DNA from: Chloroflexi bacterium 54-19
GTDB lineage: Bacteria; Chloroflexota; Chloroflexia; Chloroheliales; Chloroheliaceae
Reading direction: 5' to 3'
Assembly (NCBI GenBank): GCA_001898225.1
Contig: MKTJ01000055.1
Coordinates: forward strand, 1-64,000
Length of the DNA: 64,000 nucleotides
This document shows positions 33,799-41,872 of the stretch, one piece after another (within the stretch, counting starts at the first letter, position 1; the number at the start of each line of letters is the position of its first letter). Below the pieces are notes generated by a model. It ran no database searches. It was not told the DNA's origin and saw only the letters and a list, made by a program, of their open reading frames with translations. The position numbers and the translations under genes were made by a program.

Positions 33799-34632
33799 AT
33801 GAAACGCCTCTTTAGTTTTACAATAGTTGCCTTACTGGTGACTGTTACTCTGTCGGCTTGTGGTAATAGCACCAATACCACTTCCCCCGGCAACTCGGGT
33901 GCTGCAGCCGGGGCTACCCAGGGTGGGATGGGAAGCATGCCCGGTATGACCATGCAGCCCGGCCAGTCAATGGCTCCGAGCACCGCCGCTTCAACCACGA
34001 TGGCGTCCTCAACCACTACGATGGCGGCTACCACAATGGCAGGCATGAATATGACCCCCGGTACGACAATGGCAGGTATGACCACAATGCCTGGAACTAC
34101 GGCCGCTTCCGGTACGATGGTGTCTGCGACCCCTGGCAACGATGCGATGACTCAGAGCCTCAAAAATTTAAGCGGCGCTGAATTTGAAACCAAGTTCATG
34201 CAGGAGATGATTGCCCATCATTCTTCCGCGATAGACATGGCTAAACTGGTCTCAACCAATACCAAGCGCCCGGAACTTATCAAGCTTTCGCAGGATATTA
34301 TCTCGGCGCAGGACAAAGAAATAACTGAAATGACCGGCTGGCTTGCCAGTTGGTATAGTGCCAAACCGCTGGCCGACAACATGAGCGCTCCTGGTATGAT
34401 GGATATGATGGGCCAGATGGATCAGCTTAAAAATGCCAAAGATGCTGCCTTTGATAAACTGTTCCTTTCTATGATGATTGAACATCATTCAAACGCGGTA
34501 AGTATGGCTTCCCTGGTTCCTCAAAAGACCCAGCGCCCGGAACTATTAAAGCTCAGTCAGGACATCATTAAATCTCAATCTGCCGAGATTCAAGAGATGC
34601 AGACCTGGCAGAAGACCTGGTTCCCCACCTAG
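33799..34632 (+). CDS. DUF305 lipoprotein with Met-rich linker
   Basis: 277 residues from ATG 33799 (AGGAGAAGGGAAG upstream); a longer frame to 33673 is only the leader. Signal peptide with lipobox TLSACG makes it surface-anchored. A Met/Thr/Ser-rich linker (about 35-120) has many MPGM, MAGM and TTM units, as in copper-binding periplasmic proteins. Two DUF305 repeats follow with HHSSAIDMAKLV (H140, H141) and HHSNAVSMASLV (H229, H230), each ending in KLSQDII and a helical EIxEMxxW element. DUF305 is a ferritin-like helical fold seen in metal-related operons. The promoter has two BlaI-type operators. Copper handling is inferred. Confidence 0.85.
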   Translation: MKRLFSFTIVALLVTVTLSACGNSTNTTSPGNSGAAAGATQGGMGSMPGMTMQPGQSMAPSTAASTTMASSTTTMAATTMAGMNMTPGTTMAGMTTMPGTTAASGTMVSATPGNDAMTQSLKNLSGAEFETKFMQEMIAHHSSAIDMAKLVSTNTKRPELIKLSQDIISAQDKEITEMTGWLASWYSAKPLADNMSAPGMMDMMGQMDQLKNAKDAAFDKLFLSMMIEHHSNAVSMASLVPQKTQRPELLKLSQDIIKSQSAEIQEMQTWQKTWFPT

Positions 34633-34701
34633 TTTAACCCGGTTTCGTCTTCGGGGCCTGGGTAGGCCAGCCCTGCCCCCTGAATAAAGGACTGTAAACG
34701 A

Positions 34702-34745
34702 AAAGGTGGGTCCCGTATTTCAAAACGAGGGATCCATCTTTTTTA
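34702..34745. terminator. Bidirectional terminator between DUF305 and the M56 gene
   Basis: Arms AAAGGTGGGTCCC (34702-34714) and GGGATCCATCTTT (34729-34741) pair at 11 of 13 positions, with an A run before and T run after. It serves both convergent genes. Confidence 0.75.
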
Positions 34746-34881
34746 ATATCTATTTTTAAGCGGGAAGGAGGGCAAGGGGCTGGAGTTGAAACCAGGCGAG
34801 TATCGAGGGCCTGCCAACCGGAGCGGAAACTATTTCCCTGAAGGCCGCACCCACCCCGAATGAGCAAGGAAAAACTATGTT

Positions 34882-35889
34882 CTAGCCCAGTTCGGGACAT
34901 AAAAGATGAATTATCCAGGTGCTGGCCGACCAGATAACCAGGCTGGATATAAGGGCCAAAAAGGTTTTTGACCAGAGCGGTGTCTTTCCGAAAAGAAGTT
35001 CCGCCGGTCCGGCGCTACTGAATTCTATCAACCGTGTCACTCGCTGTTCGGTGAGGGTTGGTGCATTTTCGGGGGTCAAACCGGGAGCCTGAAACCCTTT
35101 TCTAACTTTGGTCCTGGGGGAAAGCTGAGAGATTGCCAACAATTTCTCCCAAACCTTTAACAAAGCGTCCGCAAGGGCCAGGGCTCCGTTTATACCTCCA
35201 AACCTGGCAACCTTCTCGTCACAGGCAAGTTCCTGGTCTTTCTTTATAAGCTCAACCAGCGCGCGGCCACCGGGCAAATAGAAGAAAGCGGCTGCCGACC
35301 AGGTTGCAAACCAGTTGATCCAAAAATCACGCCGAATAAGATGCGCCTGCTCGTGCCATATCACCGCTTTTAGCTCGGTGTTGCTCAGGTCTCCTACCAG
35401 ACCGGTGGAGAGGATGACATATCCTTTACAGAAAGGAAGACCTGGCAGGTTATAAGCAAACGGCTGGCTACTATGCCACAACCTTACCTTCAGACCTCTT
35501 CGCCCCATGGTCTGGCTGGCAAGAGTTTCCATTCCGGGAGGTGCTGCCCAAGTGTTGCGGAAAGTACGAAGGTATAACCAGACTAAACGTACGAGGTTTG
35601 CCCCAAAGGTTACCCCAATCGGAACCGTAAGCAATGTGAAGCCAGCCACCCCCAGTAACCACTCTCGGTGTGAATTGTGGTCGGTATTGTGGTCGTACTC
35701 CGGAAAGAAAACAGACGGTGACATGGTTAAAGAAAATAAAAACATCACCAGCATAGGCATAGCGAGGGCCATTATTTGTAAACCCTGCCGGAACCACCAG
35801 CCTTTAATATTGGGAAGCAGTTTTATAAGAAGGATTTGCTCCAGGGCCACAGTTGCAAGACTGGTAATCAGAAACAGGACGTGTACCAT
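34882..35889 (-). CDS. M56-family (BlaR1-like) membrane metallopeptidase
   Basis: 335 residues with helices near 1-25, 35-60, 80-110 and at the C-terminus. The zinc motif is HEQAH (H179, E180, H183) in KAVIWHEQAHLIRRDFW, and E220 in ELACDEKVA is the third ligand. These are the M56 peptidase signatures of BlaR1/MecR1, which inactivates the BlaI repressor when induced. There is no C-terminal penicillin-binding sensor domain, so the signal is not a covalently bound beta-lactam; this resembles mycobacterial BlaR. The gene begins 11 nt after the blaI-like gene and is co-transcribed with it. Confidence 0.9.
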   Translation of the reverse strand: MVHVLFLITSLATVALEQILLIKLLPNIKGWWFRQGLQIMALAMPMLVMFLFSLTMSPSVFFPEYDHNTDHNSHREWLLGVAGFTLLTVPIGVTFGANLVRLVWLYLRTFRNTWAAPPGMETLASQTMGRRGLKVRLWHSSQPFAYNLPGLPFCKGYVILSTGLVGDLSNTELKAVIWHEQAHLIRRDFWINWFATWSAAAFFYLPGGRALVELIKKDQELACDEKVARFGGINGALALADALLKVWEKLLAISQLSPRTKVRKGFQAPGLTPENAPTLTEQRVTRLIEFSSAGPAELLFGKTPLWSKTFLALISSLVIWSASTWIIHLLCPELG

Positions 35890-35900
35890 TTCAATACCTC

Positions 35901-36623
35901 CTAATGGTCCCGGTTTCTGCTTGAAGTTGAAGACGCCAGGGGCGGGGAAGAAGGATGCCTGCCTCTCGTTTTTCTGGTCTGGCCCCCTTGTTCTGCCAGA
36001 TCGGAGGTCTCGGCGGTGGCGGTGGCCTCCTGGCGTAAATTCACCATTTTTGCTTTGAGCGCGGTTAGTCTTGAGGTTTGTTCCTCAGTGGCAACCTGGC
36101 TCAGGTAGTTTTCGGCTGAATGCGAAAAGCTCACCAGCAAGTTTTCAAGAATTTGAGTTACAAAGCTGGAGATAAATTCTTCCTTACTAAGGCTGGGTGT
36201 GTAGACATAGGCTCCGGGTATTTTCCTGGCTCGCAGAATATGTTTGCGGCCCAAACGCGCCATGGTACTCATTACCGTCGTGTACGCGATATAGCGGTGC
36301 AACCTGAAATCTTCGTAAACGTCACGCACGGTCAACCACTGCCGGTCGGGTGTTATACTTTCCCAGATATACTCCATTATATCAGCTTCCAGATCGCCCA
36401 GAACCTTGCGTACTCCATCCCGGTCAGTGCGGAAAACGGTTATATCCGGCTCTAAATCCTGCTCCTGATCCAGGTCGGTTTCAGACTCCAATACCTCCGT
36501 AAGAGGCTCACCGGCCGTTTCAAACCTTTTTTCTTTCAAGGGTAAAGCCTCGGATGCCTCCGTTTTTAAAGTGTGCTGCCTCTTCTGGTCATTTTCGAGG
36601 CCAACTTTTGATTTTCTTGGCAT
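35901..36623 (-). CDS. BlaI/MecI/CopY-family transcriptional repressor
   Basis: 240 residues, about twice the usual length. The BlaI winged HTH is at about 70-147: VRKVLGDLEADIMEYIWESI, WLTVRDVYEDF, recognition helix YIAYTTVMSTMARLGRKHIL, wing YVYTPSLSKEEF. A dimerisation helix region follows (FVTQILENLLVSFSHSAENY). The acidic N-terminal tail (1-70) and the polar C-terminal tail (about 200-240) are extra. BlaI proteins bind dyad operators as dimers and are relieved by an M56 peptidase. The operator 36799-36815 in its own promoter implies autoregulation; twelve more sites surround it. Metal-sensing (CopY-like) cysteine pairs are absent from the C-terminus. Confidence 0.9.
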   Translation of the reverse strand: MPRKSKVGLENDQKRQHTLKTEASEALPLKEKRFETAGEPLTEVLESETDLDQEQDLEPDITVFRTDRDGVRKVLGDLEADIMEYIWESITPDRQWLTVRDVYEDFRLHRYIAYTTVMSTMARLGRKHILRARKIPGAYVYTPSLSKEEFISSFVTQILENLLVSFSHSAENYLSQVATEEQTSRLTALKAKMVNLRQEATATAETSDLAEQGGQTRKTRGRHPSSPPLASSTSSRNRDH

Positions 36624-36781
36624 AATTCTGTCTTCACTTCCTCACTACAGTTACTTTTTATTTGTCGCACAACCTCACCTGGTACCCTTATACCCCGGCC
36701 CGGTTTTACAGGCGCTACCACCTGCTCTTATCCTGAATTTGCCTCGAAGGTTTGCTTTAGCCGATTTCAAAATTAGCTTTT

Positions 36782-36815
36782 AGTATAAAACCGGATGATA
36801 CTACTGTCAATAGTA
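36782..36815 (-). promoter_or_regulatory. Autoregulated promoter of the blaI-M56 operon, operator J
   Basis: Minus strand: TTGACA (36805-36810) inside operator TACTATTGACAGTAGTA (36799-36815), 17-bp spacer, TATACT (36782-36787). Leader of about 150 nt to the blaI-like ATG. Confidence 0.85.
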
Positions 36816-37043
36816 AAACCTCTGACGGACCGGACTTTATTCACATTTTAAGGTTCTCTAATTCATCAAATTATCGGTTTTAGCTAGCCTCAAATTCTAT
36901 TTGTAGGGTTCCTTTATTTGTAACCCTTCCGACCACCGTTTTGAGCCGGAGCTCTTTAGGCCGCTATAACCGGTGATCTCTGTTTTGCCTGGTGAGCGAT
37001 AGGTTTACCGGTTTCGTCATTTGACAGTTTCTTGTTAGCTTGA

Positions 37044-37078
37044 TACTATTGGCAGTAGTACGAACACATTAGTAGAAG
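37044..37078 (+). promoter_or_regulatory. Promoter with BlaI-type operator K over the -35
   Basis: Operator TACTATTGGCAGTAGTA (37044-37060) contains TTGGCA (37049-37054); TAGAAG (37073-37078) lies 18 bp on. The -10 is weak. It faces the large membrane protein at 37305. Confidence 0.65.
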
Positions 37079-37304
37079 CTGTACTGCTGGAGGATAAGGC
37101 GGGAAGAGGAATCACTTTTGCCATGCTTTTACCTGAGTTCATCAATTGAAAATTTGAAGGGGATCCGCCTCCAGACCAGGGAATTACCTTGTTCTATACG
37201 GTCTTTGACTGCTTGCCATAAGGTGCCTATCGGCTGCGCCAGGAAAAACCTATCTTTCAGTTCAAAGTCACCCATCAGGGTTAAATAAAAAAAGAAACCA
37301 GTTA

Positions 37305-39506
37305 TTGCCCGAGGCATCCCTACTTCGCCAAAGATACAGACGGAGACAATTTTTGTTAAATAGAAACCAGCTTCTCTCAGCCCTCAAAGGAACGGCCCCT
37401 TTGTTTTTCTTTCTGGTTGTGGCCCTTGCATTTACCTGGCCCTTACCCCTGAATATGTCAGATCGGGTTGTAGCCACCGGGAGTGGCGATATATGGCAGC
37501 ATCTCTGGAATATCTGGTGGGTGCGCTTTTCTCTGCTCGATTTGCATTCACTTCCCTATAATACTTCTCTGCTGTTTTATCCGACCGGGGCTAACCTGTT
37601 CTTTCACGCCCTTGACCCGCTGGACGGATATATCTCCATCCCCTTCCAGCTTATATTCGGTCTGGTAGCTGCCTTTAATCTGGTAATTCTATTTCAAATC
37701 ACGCTGGCCGGGTGGGCCACTTATTTGCTGGCTTCTTATCTGACCGGTAATCGGCGGGCCGGGCTGGTCGCCGGGATAATATATGCCTGCTCCCCGCTTG
37801 AGTCGCGCCTTATTACCCTGGGGCAACTTGAACTGACTTCAATTGAGTGGATTCCCCTCTTTATCTTTGCCTTTATCAAATCCTTTGACCGGAACCAGCC
37901 AGGAAGGGGGGTGTGGGTCTGGCGAATTCTGAGTGCACTCTGTCTGGTAGTTTTAGCCCTGGTAAGCTGGTATTACCTGCTCTATGCCTTTTTGCTGGGC
38001 GGGTTATACGGATTGTACCTCCTTTTTAGAGAACGAAAAGGCTGGCGGGAAAGATGGGCTGCCACGCTTCTGAACCTAGGCCTGGTATTTGGAGGGGCCG
38101 GTTTGCCGGTGCTGCCCCTATTAGTGGCTACCCTGAAGGCGGCCGGTTCTGGTACCACCAGCCAGCCAATTTTTACCGTTATTTACAACTCGGCTACCTT
38201 GAAAGGTTTTTTAACTCCCGGACCCTCCGCCCTCTGGGGTCTTTTTGGTTCCAGTGATAATCATGAATTTCGAGGTAATTTTCTGGGTTTTATAGCTCTG
38301 GGGTTGGCCTGGTGCGGCCTGGTTACCGGCTACAAAAAGAACTGGTTCTGGGTTCTGGTGGCGGCTGTCTTTGGTCTTCTGGCGCTTGGCCCGGTCCTTC
38401 ACCTGAGTTTTAATCCGGACTGGACACCCCAAACGATTGAAGGTGGCCCCAGTCTGCCAGGGCGACTCCTGTATAATCTGCCTTTTGGTAATATTGCCAG
38501 AGTGCCCCTCCGGTTCGGCCTGGTCACCTTTTTAGCACTGGCAGTTCTGGCGGCCTTCGGTCTGAACTGGCTGGAAAGTAAACTTTTCAGGAGACCGGTC
38601 AAGTTTTTACCCGCCAGATGGGGCGGCTGGTTACCGGCGGCTCTGGCCGGTTTGCTGGTATTTTTAGAGTTCTTCCCTGGCATCCGCCCTTTGATTGATA
38701 CCGCTGTCCCGGCGGTTTATACCCAGCTAGCGGCTGAAAGTTCCTGGAACGACTTTGCCGTCCTTGAAACACCTGACCGGGACGATGCCTCTATCATAAG
38801 TAAGGCGATGTATTACCAGACGGTCCAGGGCCACCCCATGGTAGGCGGCTATCTCTCTCGCAAACCGACTTATCCCTTCAAAAATTATTCCGGTATCCAG
38901 GAGCTGCTGGCTCTTGAGGAACGGCTCAATCAGCGCGATATTCTGGACCGGGCCAGTCTGCGAAACGTTCCGGGTGTCCTGAACTTTTACAATATTCGCT
39001 ATGTTATCGTCCATACCTCTCTCCTGTCCGACCCGGATCGTCTCTATAATGCCAACCGACTGCTTCAAACCGTATTTGGGCCTGACACAAAGCCTTACTA
39101 CCAGGACAGCCAGTTACAGGTCTGGCAAACACCCACCTTTATCGAACAAAAAGATACCTCTCCTAGGCTAGAGAAAATGCTGCCTGAGTTAGGCGAGGGG
39201 TGGGGCAAACGGCTTGATACCCCTTCGGGGCCGCAGCGTGTGGTAGCCAGCCAGGCTCGTCTGGCCTTATTCAATCCCTTCCCTTCGCCGATGTCTCTGA
39301 CGCTGCAGGTCAGGGTAGCCAGGGAGGATCAGAAGGTCAGCCTGAAGACCGCCTTGAACCAGAAAGAGATAAACTTTTCTGAAACCGCCGCTTTATCCGG
39401 GACCGTTCAAATCAAGTTGACGCTGGCTCCCGGTCCTAACGACCTGATTTTTACGACTTCAGGAAATATTTACTTTGGCAGCTTTACCTTTAGTTCTATT
39501 TCCTGA
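37305..39506 (+). CDS. Large polytopic membrane protein, glycosyltransferase (GT-C/YfhO-like)
   Basis: 733 residues with about 11-12 helices in the first 460 residues and an extracytoplasmic C-terminal part. Features of GT-C enzymes: first-loop acidic residues (VVATGSGDIWQHLWNIWW) after helix 1, and LFYPTGANLFFHALDPLDGY. The C-terminal part contains VLETPDRDDASIISKAMYYQ and ends in a beta-rich domain. Such proteins transfer sugars from polyprenyl-phosphate donors to surface polymers. The TTG at 37305 has no clear Shine-Dalgarno; an internal TTG near 37353 with CGGAG upstream is an alternative. BlaI-type operator K lies upstream. Confidence 0.6.
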   Translation: MPEASLLRQRYRRRQFLLNRNQLLSALKGTAPLFFFLVVALAFTWPLPLNMSDRVVATGSGDIWQHLWNIWWVRFSLLDLHSLPYNTSLLFYPTGANLFFHALDPLDGYISIPFQLIFGLVAAFNLVILFQITLAGWATYLLASYLTGNRRAGLVAGIIYACSPLESRLITLGQLELTSIEWIPLFIFAFIKSFDRNQPGRGVWVWRILSALCLVVLALVSWYYLLYAFLLGGLYGLYLLFRERKGWRERWAATLLNLGLVFGGAGLPVLPLLVATLKAAGSGTTSQPIFTVIYNSATLKGFLTPGPSALWGLFGSSDNHEFRGNFLGFIALGLAWCGLVTGYKKNWFWVLVAAVFGLLALGPVLHLSFNPDWTPQTIEGGPSLPGRLLYNLPFGNIARVPLRFGLVTFLALAVLAAFGLNWLESKLFRRPVKFLPARWGGWLPAALAGLLVFLEFFPGIRPLIDTAVPAVYTQLAAESSWNDFAVLETPDRDDASIISKAMYYQTVQGHPMVGGYLSRKPTYPFKNYSGIQELLALEERLNQRDILDRASLRNVPGVLNFYNIRYVIVHTSLLSDPDRLYNANRLLQTVFGPDTKPYYQDSQLQVWQTPTFIEQKDTSPRLEKMLPELGEGWGKRLDTPSGPQRVVASQARLALFNPFPSPMSLTLQVRVAREDQKVSLKTALNQKEINFSETAALSGTVQIKLTLAPGPNDLIFTTSGNIYFGSFTFSSIS

Positions 39507-39831
39507 GACCAATCTCTCTGGTGCTGTTTTTACCATGCACTGACACACCAGTTTGGATAGGTCGGCGACTGGCGCAGGTATGCCCCCACTCTGGTCGTTC
39601 TCTGATCATTCTTCATCGTAGTGAGGTTCTCCAACAATTCAAACTAAACCTTAAAATGCTTCTAAAAGAAGTGGGTTTGGCCTTTCTAATAAAATGCGGG
39701 ATCTGGTTGATGGCCTCGGGTGGCAAGCTAGCTGCCCGCCCGATATTACAGCCTTTGTAATTCGACTATTCGACCTTTTACTGGCTCAAGCTTTCGCACG
39801 AACCGGGTTACTACCTTTTAATCTCGATACG

Positions 39832-39848
39832 TACTATTTCAAATAGTA
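39832..39848. promoter_or_regulatory. BlaI-type operator L, perfect palindrome
   Basis: TACTATTTCAAATAGTA, perfect 8-bp arms. On the minus strand TTGAAA within it and TAAAAG 17 bp on could form a weak promoter, but no minus-strand gene follows. The nearest rightward gene starts 600 bp away (40450), so its target is unclear. Confidence 0.7.
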
Positions 39849-40395
39849 GAAAAAAAACAAAACGCGGTTTTTTTGCTGGTAGGGATAATACTTTTGGGAT
39901 TTTACTGAAGCCTCTCAGGTTGAACAGGGCTGTCTGGTAAACCCGCCCGGTTAAATCGGCTAAACCCGGTATCTCTAAAAGAAATCCATAATACTGGTAG
40001 AATTTTCCCTGTGGAGCGTCTTTTCAACCGGTCAGACAACGGGTAGCACTCCTCTATCAGGCAGATAACCTTTCTTTTTTCTTCTCAAGGTGGCTAACGG
40101 TTCCGGCCCTGAAGCGGTAGAAAGGGTCCAGCAAGGCCAGGGTAAATCCGGCCTGTTTGTTAGGTCTGAAACAGTGCAGGCTTGCGGCACTTCCAGTTTT
40201 ACTGGTTTACTGAATAGCTGGTGCTTAGGTTGTTAAACTCCCCAAAATAGGATTAACAGATATTCATCCTGATCAAATTCAGATTCAAACAATCTTAAAT
40301 CTCTAACCGCAATAATTAATCCAGATTTTGACTGAACGCAGCCAGGTGTTTTATTCCAGCCTTTATCAGGTTTATTGAGTTTACTGTGTGCAATA

Positions 40396-40425
40396 AATAA
40401 ACAGAAATAAACAGAAATAAACAGA
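40396..40425. repeat. Three perfect 10-bp direct repeats
   Basis: AATAAACAGA three times in a row, preceded by a partial copy, just upstream of the permease ATG at 40450. It could affect translation initiation or be a slippage site. Confidence 0.8.
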
Positions 40426-40449
40426 CTAAAAAATGGTCTGCAGGTACAA

Positions 40450-41709
40450 ATGAGAACCAAAACCCAGCTAAAACAACCTTTTGGGAAGTCGAATACGCCG
40501 CGAACCAACCAGCGCCAACCTTTCAAAGTGGAGCCGAGAATATCCACCAGGGTTCTAACTGCCAACCAGATTGACCGACCCGGCGGTTTCAAAACCATTA
40601 AACAGGTCACCTTCTTTCTGGAACACTTTGTAACCCCCTTTGCACCAATCCTACTATTGTTGGTGGTTGGGCTTCTCCCCTATTTTTTGCTGCCAGAAGG
40701 AAAAAGCCGCTGGGGTGATTTCTTAAATATCTTCCTTGGTCTTACTATTGAAGCGTTACCCTTTCTACTGATGGGGGCTTTGGTAGCGGCTACTTTAGGT
40801 GTCTGGAAGCAGCGCAATAAAAGGGTCACCGGAGTCTGGAAGAAAATAGTCGGGACTCGCGGGGGTGCCACTGCGGCGGGGATAGGTCTTGGATTTGCCT
40901 TGCCGGTTTGTGAATGCGGTACCGCCTCAATCGCCCGGCAGGTAACCCGAGAAGGGGCCCCGGTCTCGATGAGTCTGGTATTCCTGCTGGCGGCTCCGAT
41001 AATAAACCCTGTGACTATTCTCGCCACCTGGATTGCTTTTGGAGGTGATTGGAGCATTGTGCTGGGAAGAGTCGGTCTTGGACTGGTCCTCGCCACCGGA
41101 ATGGGCCTGTTATTCAGTTTTCACCCCGCGCCAGGCCAGCTTTTTAAGCCCGGCTTGATGCCTGGTGGGAAAGACAATCTTCCAGTTAATAACCCGCCCG
41201 CATCCCCGCACGCCCATTCACATTCGGCCCCTACCCAGGCTGAAGAAAAACAGGAGGTCCATGCTGCTCCGGTAGCAGACGCGGCGGCATCTCAGCCCGG
41301 TCGGTCAAAGGTAAGTGGGTTTATGCAGCAATGCTTTTTGGAATTTCTCGGAGCGACCAAAGTCGCCGTGCCAGGAATTTCGCTGGCTGCGGCCTTTCAG
41401 GCTTATATCTCCCCCGGCTTATTTTTAGGGCTGGGTCAGGGCGCGGTTCTCTCCGTAGCGATACTCATGCTGCTGGCGACCTTAATGTCGGTCTGTTCTT
41501 CAGTTGACGCCTTTGTGGCCCTGAGTTTTACCGGCCTGTTTCCGGTCGGGGCGGTCCTGGCGTTTCTGGTATTCGGACCATTAATCAACCTGAAAAGTCT
41601 TTTTCTCTTTCGCCTCGTGTTGCGACCTGCAACCATCTGGCTTCTTACAGTATTATGTTTTAGTTTCATTTTGCTTGCTGGAGTAATTATCAACCTCAGG
41701 TTGGTTTGA
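40450..41709 (+). CDS. UPF0718/ArsP-like permease (DUF318), probable metal or metalloid exporter
   Basis: 419 residues; about eight helices in two blocks. The signature GLGFALPVCECGTASIARQV, followed by REGAPVSMSLVFLLAAPIIN and PVTILATWIAF, identifies the UPF0718 permease family; the second half has FVALSFTGLFPVGAVLAFLV. A His-containing loop between the blocks (SPHAHSHSAPTQAEEKQEVH) may bind metal. The first 60 residues are basic and polar and may be partly untranslated: there is no Shine-Dalgarno before ATG 40450. The next gene (TIGR03943) is the usual partner. Related ArsP exports organoarsenicals; the substrate here is unknown. Confidence 0.8.
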   Translation: MRTKTQLKQPFGKSNTPRTNQRQPFKVEPRISTRVLTANQIDRPGGFKTIKQVTFFLEHFVTPFAPILLLLVVGLLPYFLLPEGKSRWGDFLNIFLGLTIEALPFLLMGALVAATLGVWKQRNKRVTGVWKKIVGTRGGATAAGIGLGFALPVCECGTASIARQVTREGAPVSMSLVFLLAAPIINPVTILATWIAFGGDWSIVLGRVGLGLVLATGMGLLFSFHPAPGQLFKPGLMPGGKDNLPVNNPPASPHAHSHSAPTQAEEKQEVHAAPVADAAASQPGRSKVSGFMQQCFLEFLGATKVAVPGISLAAAFQAYISPGLFLGLGQGAVLSVAILMLLATLMSVCSSVDAFVALSFTGLFPVGAVLAFLVFGPLINLKSLFLFRLVLRPATIWLLTVLCFSFILLAGVIINLRLV

Positions 41710-41872
41710 TGCCTGATGAATAAATTACTTCTCTTTGACTTTACGCCGGTTGGACCACCTTTTTGTGAGCAGAGCCAGCGCCAGCGCCGGTACGAGCGCC
41801 AGCATCTGACCCGACCCTGCCCCAGGGGTTCAGACCGACCAACTTTTAATAGAATAGAATGGTAGAACTTCT

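Larger units (their letters stand above)
36624..37304. other. Intergenic region with two divergent BlaI-controlled promoters
   Basis: Holds promoter J (36782-36815, leftward) and promoter K (37044-37078, rightward). A 62-codon minus-strand frame at 37129-37317 lies within the leader of the next gene and I do not recognise it. Confidence 0.6.
39507..40449. other. Long intergenic region with operator L and a 10-bp tandem repeat
   Basis: Contains operator L (39832-39848) and three 10-bp repeats (40396-40425). Short frames at 39521-39760 (plus) and 40233-40610 (minus) have no start signals or family look. Confidence 0.55.

Noticed and set aside
34634-34900. Minus-strand frame of 88 codons after the M56 gene
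   Set aside because: It runs through the bidirectional terminator at 34702-34745 and overlaps the M56 gene end; no Shine-Dalgarno.
37129-37317. Minus-strand frame of 62 codons (ends PFKFSIDELR)
   Set aside because: Composition is protein-like, but it lies in the leader of the next gene, has no start signal and no recognised relatives. It may be a relic.
39521-39760. Plus-strand frame of 79 codons after the GT-like gene
   Set aside because: No Shine-Dalgarno, no family features; in a region full of stops otherwise.
40233-40610. Minus-strand frame of 125 codons
   Set aside because: Overlaps the permease start and the 10-bp tandem repeats, which give its low-complexity FSLFISVYF stretch.
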